From JBBDWJ01 sp040902925 (GTDB lineage: Bacteria; Acidobacteriota; Terriglobia; Bryobacterales; UBA6623): DNA of 64,000 bases. Positions within the stretch are counted from its first letter, which is position 1; each line of letters begins with the position of its first letter. The notes below the pieces were generated by a model. The model had not been told where the DNA came from. It did not search any database and saw nothing but the letters and a program-made list of their open reading frames with translations. This document shows, piece by piece, positions 7,331 through 20,759 of the stretch. The translations under genes and the position numbers were made by a program. The stretch is taken from positions 1-64,000 of the forward strand of contig JBBDWJ010000244.1 of the NCBI GenBank assembly GCA_040902925.1, written 5' to 3'.

Positions 7331-9232
7331 CTACAGAATCACGCGCTGGTCTCCCACTCGCCGCGTGATCTTTTCGCGATCCAGGTACTCCAGCAGAGGG
7401 ATCGCATACTTGCGGCTGATTGCAGCCAGTTCCTTAAATTCAGGGACGTTCAGGCGGTCCGACTTCTGCTTCTGCTTGGCGACCAACTGCTTGAGCTGAA
7501 TAATCGAATCGCAGTGGAACACCAAGTCTTCACTAACCCTCACCAAAACGCCCTCGCGCAACAGAGCCTGCAAGAGCTTGCCTGCCCGCTGCGGGTCGAC
7601 AGATAGCTTCGCCATCAGGTCGCGCAGCCCAGGGACTTGCAGCCCGGCCTGCTGAAACGCGGAGATCATCCTGTCGCGGGCCACTTGTTCGTCCTGACGG
7701 AGGACGATGCGGTGGCCGGCGAGGCGAAGCGTCTCATTTTCGACGGCAATTTTTCGCTCGCCGGTAAGCCGGGTCAGCAGCGCCTCGACAAAGAACACCG
7801 GCGCCTTCGCGAACACGGCGCTACGCAACCCTTCTTTGGGGGCTCCATGCAACAGCGGATTTTGCTGGTGAAAGCGGGTGAGGTAGTCAATGGCCGCCTC
7901 GCTCGCACCTCGCACCGCCTCGGCGTGCGCGAACCATAACGGCTCGTCGGCGATTCGCACGATCGCTCCTTGGCGCACCAGCGCGGCAGCCGTCGTCTGC
8001 AGCGTTTCGGCCGGCCACGCTGTGCGCGCAACCAGATCCTCGGCGCTCATGCCGAAAGGCGCTTCGCGTAGGAACGCTTCTACGGTGGTTTCGGGGTTGT
8101 ACTGGGCGAGGGCGTCCAGTATCTCGATTCGTGATTTGAGACCACGCCTCGCCGGCGGATGAGCGTCCAAAACAACGCCCCCGCCAATTGTGATCAGCGG
8201 CGAGAACTGCCGGATGATAAAGCGGTCCCCGGGAAGAATCAATAGCGGGTGTTCCGTCTCGATTCTTGCGGACGTCTGCTCTCCGGGCTTGAGCTGAGGC
8301 CGGCGATCGTGGAAACGGACGCGCGCCACGGTTTCGGCTGTTCCGCTATGGAAATGCAAGGGCGCTCCGTGCTTGAGCGGCTTGGCGGAAGGCAACGAAC
8401 GAAGCTGGCAGTCGACAACCTGGGTTGACTTGAACCGGCCTGGCGCCGCCAATGCCATGCCGCGATCGAGCTCTTCCACGTCGACGCCGGCGAGGTTGGC
8501 CGCGGTCCGCTGGCCGGCGGTCGCGCGGGAACTGGCTTCACCATGGACCTGAATCCCGCGTACGCGAGCGCGGCGGCCCGAAGGATGGATCTCGACCTCA
8601 GACTCGACTTCGAGCGAGCCGGAAACCAGCGTGCCGGTGACCACGGCGCCGAATCCCTTCATCACGAAGGCGCGGTCTATCGGCAAACGGAAATGGCCTG
8701 ATCCGTTTTTGGCCTGGATGAGGGCGGCCTTCTGCTTCAGCGCCGTTCGGAGCTCGTCGAGACCCTCGCCTGTCTTGGAGCTGACGGCGACCAATGGCGC
8801 GCCTTCCAGGAACGACCCGGCCAGGTATTCCTCGACCTCCAGCTTGACCAGGTCTATCAGGTCCGGCTCGACCAGATCGGCCTTTGTCAGAACGACCAGA
8901 CCCTCGCGGATGTTGAGCAGGCGGCAGATGTCGAAATGCTCGCGCGTCTGCGGCATCACCGATTCGTCGGCCGCGATGACCAGCAGCAACAGATCGATGC
9001 CAGCCGCGCCCGCCAGCATGTTTTTGACAAAACGCTCGTGGCCGGGCACATCGATAAAGCCAAGGCGCAGGTCGGCGCTCAGGTCGAGGTGGGCGAAGCC
9101 GAGATCGATCGTGATGCCGCGCCGTTTCTCTTCTTCCCAGCGGTCGGTGTCGATGCCGGTCAGCGCCTTGACCAGCGCGGTCTTACCGTGGTCGATGTGT
9201 CCGGCGGTGCCGACGATGATGTGTTTCGTCAC
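7331..9232 (-). CDS. selB: Selenocysteine-specific elongation factor SelB
   Basis: A 633-residue GTPase that brings Sec-tRNA to UGA codons marked by a SECIS element. The G domain has [11 protein letters not shown] (G1, residues 8-18), the [10 protein letters not shown] switch I, DVPGHERF (G3) and TKAD (G4). EF-Tu-like beta-barrel domains and C-terminal winged helices (about residues 400-633) that bind SECIS RNA follow. The short [17 protein letters not shown] block separates SelB from EF-Tu. The start is GTG at 9232. It is the last gene of the leftward murQ-nagA-murA-selB run. No selA, selD or tRNA-Sec gene is seen in the window, so these must lie elsewhere if Sec is used. Confidence 0.94.
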   Translation of the reverse strand: MTKHIIVGTAGHIDHGKTALVKALTGIDTDRWEEEKRRGITIDLGFAHLDLSADLRLGFIDVPGHERFVKNMLAGAAGIDLLLLVIAADESVMPQTREHFDICRLLNIREGLVVLTKADLVEPDLIDLVKLEVEEYLAGSFLEGAPLVAVSSKTGEGLDELRTALKQKAALIQAKNGSGHFRLPIDRAFVMKGFGAVVTGTLVSGSLEVESEVEIHPSGRRARVRGIQVHGEASSRATAGQRTAANLAGVDVEELDRGMALAAPGRFKSTQVVDCQLRSLPSAKPLKHGAPLHFHSGTAETVARVRFHDRRPQLKPGEQTSARIETEHPLLILPGDRFIIRQFSPLITIGGGVVLDAHPPARRGLKSRIEILDALAQYNPETTVEAFLREAPFGMSAEDLVARTAWPAETLQTTAAALVRQGAIVRIADEPLWFAHAEAVRGASEAAIDYLTRFHQQNPLLHGAPKEGLRSAVFAKAPVFFVEALLTRLTGERKIAVENETLRLAGHRIVLRQDEQVARDRMISAFQQAGLQVPGLRDLMAKLSVDPQRAGKLLQALLREGVLVRVSEDLVFHCDSIIQLKQLVAKQKQKSDRLNVPEFKELAAISRKYAIPLLEYLDREKITRRVGDQRVIL

Positions 9233-9308
9233 AGAGGCGTCTCAAGCCGGGAGGGTCCAGAAGGATTTCATCTTAGCCCACGGCCTGGCGGCCGGTCGCG
9301 GTGCAGGG

Positions 9309-10565
9309 TTAGCCCACGCGCCGTATTCTTGCTCCCACCGCGGCCAGCTTTTCTTCAACCCTTTCGTAGCCGCGATCGATGTGGTAAACGCGGTCGATCG
9401 TTGTCTCGCCCTTCGCGGCCAACGCCGCGATTACCAGGCCGGCGCTGGCGCGCAAATCGGACGCCATCACGGTCGCTCCAGTCAGTTGCGTCTTACCTTG
9501 CACGTCGGCGCGGTTGCCTTCGATGTGAATGCTTGCGCCCATGCGCATCAGCTCAGCCGCGTGCATGAAGCGGTTTTCGAAGATTGTCTCGACGATATGC
9601 GCCACACCATTGGCTTGGGTCATCAACGCCATCCACTGCGCTTGCATGTCGGTTGGAAAGCCAGGGTACTCCTGGGTGATCACGTCAACGGATCGGAGAG
9701 GCTTGCCGTTTTTGACGCGGATCGTGTGGGGGTCGGACGTTTCGATTTCGGCTCCGGCCTGCGTCATCTTCTCGAGCAGCGCGCCTACATGGCGGCAGTC
9801 GGCGCCGGTCAGCGCGAGTTGGCCGCCAACAGCGGCCGCCGCCATCAGATAGGTGCCGGTTTCGATGCGATCGGGGATGATGGCGTGGCGGGCTCCACCG
9901 AGCTTGGCTGTTCCGCGAATGCGGATCGTCGAGGTACCGGCGCCTTCGACCGTCGCGCCCATCTTGTTGAGCAATTCAGCCAGGTCCGCCACTTCGGGCT
10001 CGCGAGCCGCGTTTTCGAGGATGGTTTCCCCGTCGGCGAGCACCGCAGCCATCATCAGGTCTTCGGTGCCGGTGACGCTGATTCGCGCGAACTGATACTC
10101 GCAGCCTTTGAGCCCTTGGGGCGCGCGGGCCTCGATGTAACCATGGTCCTGGTGGACCGACGCGCCGAGCTTTTCGAGACCGGCGAGGTGCAAGTTGATC
10201 GGCCGTGCGCCGATGGCGCAGCCGCCCGGCAGCGAGACACGCCCGCGGCCGCAACGGGCCACCAGCGGTCCCAGCACGAGGCTCGAGGCGCGCATCGTTT
10301 TCACTAGCTCGTAGGGGGCTTCGGGCGTGTCTAGCTTCGCAGCCCGAATGCGGTAGGCATCGCCCTCGCGCGTCACCTGGGCGCCGGTGGATTCGAGCAG
10401 CCGCGCCATCGTCCGAATGTCTCGTACGCCAGGGATGCGGTCCAGAACTACTTCCTCGCTGGTGAGCAGCGTCGCCGCCAGCGCAGGCAACGCCGCGTTT
10501 TTTGCGCCGCTAATGGCGATCTCGCCTGAAAGCTGGTGGCCGCCTTGGATAACGAATTTGTCCAT
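9309..10565 (-). CDS. murA: UDP-N-acetylglucosamine 1-carboxyvinyltransferase MurA
   Basis: A 418-residue enzyme for the first committed step of peptidoglycan synthesis: enolpyruvyl transfer from PEP to UDP-GlcNAc in the cytosol. The N-terminal substrate-binding stretch [24 protein letters not shown] and the catalytic Cys116 in [11 protein letters not shown] are present, so the enzyme should be sensitive to fosfomycin like other Cys-type MurAs. The length is typical. The ATG overlaps the nagA TGA by one base (TGATG), so translation is coupled. Confidence 0.96.
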   Translation of the reverse strand: MDKFVIQGGHQLSGEIAISGAKNAALPALAATLLTSEEVVLDRIPGVRDIRTMARLLESTGAQVTREGDAYRIRAAKLDTPEAPYELVKTMRASSLVLGPLVARCGRGRVSLPGGCAIGARPINLHLAGLEKLGASVHQDHGYIEARAPQGLKGCEYQFARISVTGTEDLMMAAVLADGETILENAAREPEVADLAELLNKMGATVEGAGTSTIRIRGTAKLGGARHAIIPDRIETGTYLMAAAAVGGQLALTGADCRHVGALLEKMTQAGAEIETSDPHTIRVKNGKPLRSVDVITQEYPGFPTDMQAQWMALMTQANGVAHIVETIFENRFMHAAELMRMGASIHIEGNRADVQGKTQLTGATVMASDLRASAGLVIAALAAKGETTIDRVYHIDRGYERVEEKLAAVGARIRRVG

Positions 10566-11728
10566 CAGTTTGTCGCGATTCCACGCACGTAGACTTGCTG
10601 GATCTGGAACGAGTCGTCCATCACGACGATGTCGGCGTCGGCTCCGGGCGTCAAGCTGCCCTTGCGGCCTTCCAGGCCCATCAGTTGCGCGGTGTTGAGC
10701 GTCGCCATGCGGATCACTTCGTCGAGCGGCACGCCCACCAGGGTGTGCATGTTCCGCACGGCGCGGTCGAGCGTCAGGACGCTGCCTGCCAGCGCGCCTT
10801 CATACCGGCAGACGCCTCCCGCGACGTCGACGTTCAGCCCGCCTACCTGGTAGTTGCCATCGGGCATGCCGACTGCCGAGATACCGTCGGAGATCAGCAC
10901 GATGCCGTCTTTGCCCTTGCAACGGTACAGCAACTCCATCGCTTTCACGTCGACATGGATGCCGTCGGCGATCAGCTCCGCCTTGACGCGGGGGTCGGTC
11001 AGCACCTTGCCGATCACTCCTGGATCGCGGTGGCCGAACGGCCGCATGGCGTTGAACATGTGCGTTGCCTGACGCGCGCCCATCTCGACCGCTTTTTCGG
11101 CTTCCGCGAAAGTCGAATCGGTGTGGCCGATAGAGGGCTGCACTCCGGAAGACAGCATTTCCCGGATCACCTCCGGCGCTCCGGCCAGTTCCGGGGCAAT
11201 CGTCATGATCCTGAGGCGGCCGCCGGCGGCCTTGGCGAACTGCTGATACGCCTCGAGCGTCGGCTCGACAATGTACGGCGGCGGATGCACGCCGCGCCGC
11301 TTGACGCTGATGTAGGGGCCCTCCATGTGGATGCCGAGCGGTTGGGCCGCTCCCGTGGGGCCCTTTTCAGTCTCGCCAATGTATTCCGCGAGGAACTCGA
11401 CCGCGCGGCGAATGCTCTCGGTCGGCGCGGTGACCGTCGTCGGGTAATAAGATGTGGTTCCGAATCGCGCCAGCACCTTGCATACCGTGTCGAGCCCGTC
11501 GCGATCCGGCTGCATCACGTCGCGGCCGCCGGCTCCATGATTGTGCGTATCGATGAAGCCCGGCGCGACAAAGCCTTTTTCGACACGAACCTCCCGCGCT
11601 CCCGAAGGCACACGCACTTGCTCGCGGGTTCCGACCGCCGTGATGCGATCGTCTTCGAAGAGAACAACGCCGTCGGAGATCGAGTCGGGAGTGTATATGG
11701 TTTTTGCGATCAGTGCTGTTTGTGACAT
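10565..11728 (-). CDS. nagA: N-acetylglucosamine-6-phosphate deacetylase NagA
   Basis: A 387-residue amidohydrolase-superfamily enzyme that removes acetate from GlcNAc-6-P to give GlcN-6-P. Metal-site blocks are visible: GFIDTHNHGAGG (His62, His64), GIHMEGPYIS with the metal Glu, IGHTDS, THMFNAM and ISDGI with the catalytic Asp. It lies between murQ and murA. MurQ delivers its substrate, and GlcN-6-P returns to UDP-GlcNAc, the MurA substrate. The C-terminus shows the usual GSLTPGADADIVVMD block of the family. Confidence 0.94.
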   Translation of the reverse strand: MSQTALIAKTIYTPDSISDGVVLFEDDRITAVGTREQVRVPSGAREVRVEKGFVAPGFIDTHNHGAGGRDVMQPDRDGLDTVCKVLARFGTTSYYPTTVTAPTESIRRAVEFLAEYIGETEKGPTGAAQPLGIHMEGPYISVKRRGVHPPPYIVEPTLEAYQQFAKAAGGRLRIMTIAPELAGAPEVIREMLSSGVQPSIGHTDSTFAEAEKAVEMGARQATHMFNAMRPFGHRDPGVIGKVLTDPRVKAELIADGIHVDVKAMELLYRCKGKDGIVLISDGISAVGMPDGNYQVGGLNVDVAGGVCRYEGALAGSVLTLDRAVRNMHTLVGVPLDEVIRMATLNTAQLMGLEGRKGSLTPGADADIVVMDDSFQIQQVYVRGIATN

Positions 11729-11834
11729 AGATGAGCAATCGGCACAGGGCGCGGTTCTTGGCTCACGCTGCCGGGCGCGTGTCAGGCCGCTGGGAACGTG
11801 GATCGAGTTGTTGGCGGCTCCTTGCGGCGCTCCC

Positions 11835-12749
11835 CTAGGTGGAACCGAGCGCGCGCCATAGGTTGTCGCCGGTGTCAGACAAACGTTTCTCAGCTTGGGC
11901 GCGGTTCATCCGTAGCTTTGCCATCACGATCGCCAGCCGTACGCTGTTTCCGGATTCCACGATCGCCCGCACGGCTTCGTCGCTCGAGCATCCAGCGGCT
12001 TCCATCACGATGCGGCGGGCGCGGTCTTGCAGCTTTTCGTTCTTGAGCTGCACGTTGACCATAAGGTTGCCGAGCACGTAGCCCATCTTGACCATCAGGC
12101 CGGTCGAAAGCATGTTCAACACCAGTTTCTGGGCCGTGCCGCTCTTGAGCCGCGTGGATCCGGTAACGACCTCTGGGCCGACGACGGGCGCGATGGCGAT
12201 TTCGACGTGGCCGGACAGCTCCGAGTCCGGATTCGTGGTCAACCCGATGGTCAGCGCCCCGAGCGATTTCGCGTAGTCGATCGCGCCGAGGACGTACGGC
12301 GTCCGCCCGCTCGCGGTGATGCCGATAACGGCGTCTTCGGAGGCAAGACCGCGCTGTTTCAGGTCGGCGGCGCCCGCTTCGGGACGATCTTCGCTCGCCT
12401 CGGTGGCGCGCACGACGGCCGTGTCGCCGCCGGCAATCACGCCCTGCACGCGCTCGGGGGCGACGCCGAAGGTCGGCGGGCATTCGGCCGCGTCGAGCAC
12501 GCCCAACCGTCCGCTGGTTCCGGCGCCGACGTAGAACAGACGTCCGCCGCGCTGGTAGCGCTCGGCGATCGCATCCAGAGCCGCCGCGATACGCGGGATT
12601 TCCTGTTCAACGGCGAGCGCCACCTTCTGATCTTCGCGGTTGATGATCTCGAGCAGCTCGGTCGTGGAAACCGCGTCGATGCGCTCCGATTCAGCGTTGC
12701 GTTGTTCGGTGAGAAGACGTTCGAGCACCGGCAATCCGAAGTATATCAA
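11835..12749 (-). CDS. murQ: N-acetylmuramic acid 6-phosphate etherase MurQ
   Basis: A SIS-fold lyase that cleaves the lactyl ether of MurNAc-6-P, giving GlcNAc-6-P and D-lactate during cell-wall recycling. Family blocks are complete: LLTEQRN, ESERIDAVST, INREDQKVALAVE, GRLFYVGAGTSGRLGVLDAAECPPTFG, and KSGTAQKLVLNMLSTG. The start is uncertain: the open frame reaches a TTG at 12863, but the first 30 or so residues are unlike the family and overlap the divergent gene at 12844. In-frame TTG (12749, 12734) and GTG (12728) codons fit the normal length of about 300 residues better; none has a strong Shine-Dalgarno sequence. Confidence 0.92.
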   Translation of the reverse strand: MIYFGLPVLERLLTEQRNAESERIDAVSTTELLEIINREDQKVALAVEQEIPRIAAALDAIAERYQRGGRLFYVGAGTSGRLGVLDAAECPPTFGVAPERVQGVIAGGDTAVVRATEASEDRPEAGAADLKQRGLASEDAVIGITASGRTPYVLGAIDYAKSLGALTIGLTTNPDSELSGHVEIAIAPVVGPEVVTGSTRLKSGTAQKLVLNMLSTGLMVKMGYVLGNLMVNVQLKNEKLQDRARRIVMEAAGCSSDEAVRAIVESGNSVRLAIVMAKLRMNRAQAEKRLSDTGDNLWRALGST

Positions 12750-12843
12750 GGGGACTGCGTTGCTTTCGCGAGCGGTCGAGCCGGTGGGCTTTGGGGGTCG
12801 CCGCGGGGGGGCTGCGGTTTGGTTGTTACCATGAAAGTAAGTT

Positions 12844-14970
12844 ATGGAGCATCGATTTACCAACGCCCTAGTCCACGAATCCAGCCCTTATCTGCTGCAG
12901 CACGCGCACAACCCCGTCAACTGGCACGCCTGGGGCGAGGAAGCGCTCCGCAAGGCCCGCAACGAAGGCAAGCTCATTTTCCTGAGCATCGGTTACGCGG
13001 CTTGCCATTGGTGCCACGTGATGGAGCACGAAAGCTTCGAATCCGAAGACGTCGCCGAAGTCCTCAACAGGGATTTCGTCTCCATTAAGGTCGATCGCGA
13101 AGAGCGGCCTGACCTCGATGAAATCTATATGACCGCCACGATGCTCTACTCGGGCGGACACGGCGGCTGGCCGATGAGCGTGTTCCTGACGCCCGAGTTG
13201 CAGCCGGTGTACGCCGGAACCTATTTCCCGAAAGAAAACGCCCACGGACGGCCAGGATTCAAAACCTTGCTTGCCTTCCTGTCGCGTTCCTGGAACGAAA
13301 ACCGCGAATCCCTGATGACCGACAGCCGCAAGGTGGTCGACGCGGTGCGGCAGATTCACGGCGGCGGCGACCAGGGTGATCTCGTGCCGCGAGAGGTGGT
13401 GACCCAGGCCGTGGAGCAGATTTGGCGTGCTTACGATCGCGAGCAGGGCGGCCTGGCCAGCGGCTCGAATAAGTTCCCGCCAAGCCTCTCGATGGACTTG
13501 CTGTTGCGCGAGTACCTTCACTCGGGCTACGAGCCCTACCGCAACGCCGTCGAGTTGACGCTCGAACGGATGGGCAACGGCGGCATCTACGATCACCTTG
13601 GCGGCGGCTTGTGCCGGTATTCGACCGACACCAAGTGGCTGGTGCCGCACTTCGAAAAGATGCTCTATGACCAGGGGCTGGTGGCATCCATCTACGTCGA
13701 CGCCTGGCAGGCCACCGAACGCGAGGAGTTGAAGCAGCTCTTCAGCGATCGTGCCCGCGGCATCTGCGACTACGTGTTGCGCGACTTGCGCAGCCCCGAC
13801 GGCGCTTTCTATTCGAGTGAAGACGCCGACAGCGAGGGGCTCGAGGGCAAGTTCTACATCTGGACTCTCGATGAGGTCAAAGAAAAACTTGGGGATGACG
13901 CCGGCCGCATCTTCGCATCGCACTACGACGTCGGCGAGTTCGGTAACTGGGCGCATCCCGGCGACGACCATGTTCCACACGGACCGAAGAGCATTCTGCA
14001 GGTGGCGCGCTCCGCCGAGACGATCGCTAAGCTGAACCATCTCGACGCGGCCGAGGTCGCGAGGACGATCGAGGAATCGCGGCAGAAGCTTTATGAGGCT
14101 CGCCAGAAGCGAGTCCGTCCTGGTCTGGACGACAAGATTCTTTGCGGCTGGAACGGGCTGATGATTACCGCTCTGGCAAAGGCCGCCGCGGTGCTTGACG
14201 AGCCGCGCTATGAGGAAGCGGCCGCGCAGGCGGCTGAATTTATCCTCGGAGCGATGCGCCAGGAGGGGCGGCTGCTGGCCAGTTACGGCAAGGGCCAGGC
14301 GCGGTTGAAAGCCTACAGCACCGATTATGCGTTCTTCATCGAGGGGCTTCTGGCGCTGTTTGAGTCGAGCGGCGGCCTGCGCTGGCTGACAGCGGCCGGC
14401 GAGCTTGCCGACACGATGATCGAGCACTACTGGGATGCTGCCGGCGGCGGATTCTACTTCACGGCGGCGGACCACGAAGAGCTGCTGGTGCGCAGCAAGA
14501 CCGCCAACGACGGCGCCATTCCGTCAGGCAACTCCGTGATGCTGATGAATCTGCAGAAGCTGGCGACCTTTCTGGACCGCGGGGACCTTCGCGCAAAGGC
14601 GGAGAAGATCATTCGCGCGTTCGGCGCTTCGGTGCCGCGCACTCCGTTTCAGCACGAGCGATTGCTGTGCGGCATCGAAGCCTGGCATCAAGGGTTCGAA
14701 GAGATCGTGATCGCCGGCGCCGACGACGACCCGGCGACGAGGGCCCTGTTGAGGACTGTCTACAACCTCTATCTGCCCAATAAAGTGGTCGCGCGAGTCG
14801 ATCCGTCGGATGAGAAAGCAATCAAGGGATTGCCGCTGCTCGCCGGCAAGACTTTGGTCGATGGCAAGCCGGCGGCCTACGTTTGCCGGAACTATGCTTG
14901 CCAGAAACCGGTGACGGAACCCCTGGAGCTGCGTTCTCAACTACTGAACGCAGCGAAAGCCTCGGCGTAG
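12844..14970 (+). CDS. Thioredoxin-domain protein of the YyaL/SPATA20 (DUF255) family
   Basis: A 708-residue cytosolic protein. The N-terminal 165 residues form the DUF255 thioredoxin-like domain with [19 protein letters not shown] and the CxxC motif in [15 protein letters not shown]. The rest is an (alpha/alpha)6-barrel-like region with [25 protein letters not shown] and FEKMLYDQ, as in N-acylglucosamine-epimerase-like folds. Homologues are found from bacteria to human (SPATA20), and their biochemical role is not settled. It is divergent from murQ, with start codons about 100 bases apart or less. Confidence 0.9.
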   Translation: MEHRFTNALVHESSPYLLQHAHNPVNWHAWGEEALRKARNEGKLIFLSIGYAACHWCHVMEHESFESEDVAEVLNRDFVSIKVDREERPDLDEIYMTATMLYSGGHGGWPMSVFLTPELQPVYAGTYFPKENAHGRPGFKTLLAFLSRSWNENRESLMTDSRKVVDAVRQIHGGGDQGDLVPREVVTQAVEQIWRAYDREQGGLASGSNKFPPSLSMDLLLREYLHSGYEPYRNAVELTLERMGNGGIYDHLGGGLCRYSTDTKWLVPHFEKMLYDQGLVASIYVDAWQATEREELKQLFSDRARGICDYVLRDLRSPDGAFYSSEDADSEGLEGKFYIWTLDEVKEKLGDDAGRIFASHYDVGEFGNWAHPGDDHVPHGPKSILQVARSAETIAKLNHLDAAEVARTIEESRQKLYEARQKRVRPGLDDKILCGWNGLMITALAKAAAVLDEPRYEEAAAQAAEFILGAMRQEGRLLASYGKGQARLKAYSTDYAFFIEGLLALFESSGGLRWLTAAGELADTMIEHYWDAAGGGFYFTAADHEELLVRSKTANDGAIPSGNSVMLMNLQKLATFLDRGDLRAKAEKIIRAFGASVPRTPFQHERLLCGIEAWHQGFEEIVIAGADDDPATRALLRTVYNLYLPNKVVARVDPSDEKAIKGLPLLAGKTLVDGKPAAYVCRNYACQKPVTEPLELRSQLLNAAKASA

Positions 14971-15036
14971 TCACGTGGATCGGGCGTATTTTTAGGTTTG
15001 ATTACGGAGCGCTCCAGTCATCACCGCGGGGTGTTT

Positions 15037-15077
15037 GTGTGACCCCACCCTTGCGGGTGGGGCTCGGATCGCTTGCG
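15037..15077. repeat. Extragenic palindrome, CTCGGATCGC family copy 1
   Basis: A perfect 8-base stem, CCCCACCC (15043-15050) and GGGTGGGG (15055-15062), encloses the loop TTGC. It is preceded by GTGTGA and followed by CTCGGATCGCTTGCG. The same framework occurs inverted at 40978-41018 with a compensated stem. It lies in the 207-base convergent gap after the YyaL-like gene. Confidence 0.8.
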
Positions 15078-15177
15078 CCATTTGGGTCATGTAGGGCGAC
15101 ACCACGACCCGCATCAGGCGCCTTTGAGAAGCCCTTGAGACTTGACGTTAGAACGGCTGGTCGACGTGCCACGTGGC

Positions 15178-15957
15178 CTATCGCAGGATGTCGAAGAGCG
15201 GCTTTTTCTTTTCGGCAGGCTCAATCGGTCCCGGTGGCGGCAGCTCCGGTTTCTTCGCCGTCACCAGAAGAACGCCCGCCTCATTGAAGGCTAGCTTCTC
15301 GTCGCGCGAGCGCCAGTGGACATCGGGCTGAAAGTTTTGGGGAACGGGAGTGTCGTCGGGGATTCGCTCGGCCGCAACTTCCTGGAAGCCGAAGGCCGTC
15401 AGCAATTCCCCCCATTCCCCGGCGCTCAACAGCCGGAATGGGACATCCACGTGCTCTTGCCAGTGGTGGGCGTGCGGGTTTTCGCGGTAGTAGCTCAGCA
15501 CCAGGAAAAGGCGCCCGCCATAAGCCATGACGCGGAACAACTCTCGGGCCGCGCGCTCCGGTGAAAACCAGTAGTAGGCGGACTCCACGCTGAGCGCGCG
15601 CGTAAAGTAGTCCTCGGCCCAGGGGATCTCCTCCGCCGCGCCGACTACGAACATGAGGTTGCCGGCAGCGGCAGACTGGCTGCGCGCCAGGTTGATCATC
15701 TCGTCCGACACGTCGATGCCGACGACTCCGCCCTCGGTGCAAATATCGGCCAGCCGGCGCGAGAGCCATCCTTCGCCGCAGCCCACTTCCAGCACGCTGT
15801 CATCCGCGGCCAGGTCCATTCGCGCGATCACTTTTTCAGCGACCGGACGATGCTGCTCCTCCATCTCGGCGACGTTGCCGGAATCGGCCCAGCGGTTGAA
15901 CATTTGGCGGATCTTGTCCTCGTGTTCGAGGCGCTTTTGTTCATGAAGGGGATACAT
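15178..15957 (-). CDS. Class I SAM-dependent methyltransferase
   Basis: A 259-residue methyltransferase with the seven-strand fold. Motif I is LEVGCGEGWLSRRLAD (about residue 57), with the acidic motif II in VVGIDVSDEMINLAR, then FVVGAAEEIPWAED and LFRVMAYGGRLFLV. It resembles the UbiE/Coq5-like Methyltransf_11 group. The N-terminal part is highly charged (EQKRLEHEDKIRQMFNRWAD), and the C-terminus is Pro/Lys-rich. The substrate cannot be read from the sequence. The gene stands alone between two gaps of about 200 bases that show no other genes. Confidence 0.85.
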   Translation of the reverse strand: MYPLHEQKRLEHEDKIRQMFNRWADSGNVAEMEEQHRPVAEKVIARMDLAADDSVLEVGCGEGWLSRRLADICTEGGVVGIDVSDEMINLARSQSAAAGNLMFVVGAAEEIPWAEDYFTRALSVESAYYWFSPERAARELFRVMAYGGRLFLVLSYYRENPHAHHWQEHVDVPFRLLSAGEWGELLTAFGFQEVAAERIPDDTPVPQNFQPDVHWRSRDEKLAFNEAGVLLVTAKKPELPPPGPIEPAEKKKPLFDILR

Positions 15958-16181
15958 GGGAGAGCCGCTGCAAGGAGGTCAACGGGCTTGGTCAACCTAC
16001 AATTCGCAAGGAAGTGAAGAGAGCAACTCTGCGCGATGATGCCCGAACGTCTCTCGTCCAGCCCGCACCCGTAGGCGACGAGCCTTTAACGCAACGGGCC
16101 GTCATCGGAAGTCGATTGGATGCTAATCGAGAGCTGTTTTACGCGCAAGACTACTGTTGCGCGGTCAAACGCGCTGCAGCC

Positions 16182-17928
<1,747 letters not shown>

Positions 17929-18885
17929 ATGCGAGTCGGCGTCTTCTATCACGATCGTTGCTTCGACGGGGCTTGTTCGGCCGCTGTCTTTAGCGATTTC
18001 TTCCGCCGCAACATGGATTCTCAAGCCGAATTCCTGTATGGCGGCCTGTTCCATCGCGCCGAACAGCTTTTCGAAGAGTCGCAATTTCAAGGCGACGAAA
18101 ACGCGATTGTCGATTTCAAATATTGCAGCTCGCCCAAGGTTACCTGGTGGTTCGACCATCACCAGAGCGCTTTTCTTTCCGACGAAGACGCTGAGCATTT
18201 CCGGCACGACCGCTCCGAAAAGAAGTTCTACGATCCCCACTACCGCTCGTGCACCAAATTCATCGCCACCATCGCCAGTGAGCGGTTCGGATACGACGCA
18301 TCGCACCTCAAGGAACTCATTCACTGGGCCGATATCATCGACGGCGCGCAGTATGAGAACGCCAAGACCGCCATCGAGATGAAGGCGCCCGCGATGAAGC
18401 TGACGCTGGTGTTCGAAGCGGCGAGCAAGAATCTCACCTCGCGGGTCATTCCGGTGATGACCTCGAAGAGTCTCGATGAGATCGTCAACCTGCCCGACAT
18501 CAAAGCCAGTTTTGAGCACCTCTACAAACGGCACGTCGACTCAATCGAGGTCATTCGCGAGCGCGCCACGCACCGCGGGCGGGTCGTTTTCTTTGACCTT
18601 GCCGATACCGACCTGGGTGGGTACAACAAGTTCATCCCCTACTACCTGTTTCCGGATAGCCTTTACACGGTGGCCGTTTCCGAAGCGGGCTTCCGCACCA
18701 AGATTTCGGTCGGCTCCAATCCGTGGGCGCCAGTCGAGCCCGACCGCAACTTGGCTACGATCTGCGAAAGCTACGGCGGAGGCGGACACGCACGCGTGGG
18801 GGCGATCAGTTACAACCCGGGAGAGTTGGAGCGCGCGCGCAAAACGGCGCAAGAAATAGTAGAAGAGCTGGCGGGTGATTCCTAG
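17929..18885 (+). CDS. DHH-superfamily phosphoesterase
   Basis: A 318-residue protein with the DHH/DHHA1 layout: an N-terminal strand with HDRCFDGACSAA (residues 8-19, the usual DxDG metal site), the namesake DHH at 76-78 in WWFDHHQSAF, and a C-terminal DHHA1 GGGGHARVGAIS block. These proteins are Mn-dependent phosphodiesterases or nucleases (RecJ, NrnA/pAp phosphatase, c-di-AMP hydrolases) or nucleotidyl hydrolases. The subfamily is not clear from sequence alone. The frame opens at a TTG (17887), but the strand that starts the fold begins at the ATG 17929. No partner gene adjoins it on the same strand. Confidence 0.8.
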   Translation: MRVGVFYHDRCFDGACSAAVFSDFFRRNMDSQAEFLYGGLFHRAEQLFEESQFQGDENAIVDFKYCSSPKVTWWFDHHQSAFLSDEDAEHFRHDRSEKKFYDPHYRSCTKFIATIASERFGYDASHLKELIHWADIIDGAQYENAKTAIEMKAPAMKLTLVFEAASKNLTSRVIPVMTSKSLDEIVNLPDIKASFEHLYKRHVDSIEVIRERATHRGRVVFFDLADTDLGGYNKFIPYYLFPDSLYTVAVSEAGFRTKISVGSNPWAPVEPDRNLATICESYGGGGHARVGAISYNPGELERARKTAQEIVEELAGDS

Positions 18886-18896
18886 CCGCAGAAAAC

Positions 18897-20312
<1,416 letters not shown>

Positions 20313-20335
20313 GAGCTAATGCTTTCGAGCGCGAG

Positions 20336-20617
20336 CTATTGCTTTCGCTTGAACATCGACAACATACGATGGGTGACCAGAAACCCGCCGACGACATTGA
20401 TCGTTGCCATCACCAGGGCCCCCACTCCGAGAATCGTCGCTAACGTACCGGCGCCCTCGCCCGATGCCACCAGGGCTCCGACGATGGTAATGCCGGAGAT
20501 TGCGTTCGCTCCCGACATCAGCGGCGTATGCAGTGTCGGCGGCACCTTGTTGATGAGCTCAAATCCCAAAAAGACAGCCAACACGAATATGGTGAACGAA
20601 ACAAGGAATGCTTCCAT
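20336..20617 (-). CDS. pntAB: NAD(P) transhydrogenase subunit alpha part 2 (membrane piece)
   Basis: A 93-residue hydrophobic protein with three membrane helices and the conserved TPLMSGANAISGI block, corresponding to the membrane part of a full-length PntA. Having this part as a separate gene is typical of the split (Rhodospirillum-type) transhydrogenase. It lies between pntAA and pntB in one leftward operon and forms the proton channel with PntB. Confidence 0.93.
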   Translation of the reverse strand: MEAFLVSFTIFVLAVFLGFELINKVPPTLHTPLMSGANAISGITIVGALVASGEGAGTLATILGVGALVMATINVVGGFLVTHRMLSMFKRKQ

Positions 20618-20759
20618 CAGATGCTCCTAGCGAGACAGGCGCTCACACCTGCCGGCCGTCGCGGAACGCCGGCGCTTTGCGAGGCGCAATCAGAGCCCCC
20701 GGAACCGCATGCAACCTGGGCGGCCTGTTCAATCCAAGACGCCCAGCCGGCCGCCGGTC

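Noticed and set aside
8631..10307. 558-residue open frame on the plus strand
   Set aside because: It lies entirely antisense to selB and murA, both complete and well conserved; it is a by-product of GC-rich codon bias.
12868..14475. 535-residue open frame on the minus strand
   Set aside because: Antisense to the YyaL-like gene; His/Val/Arg-rich composition with no family motif.
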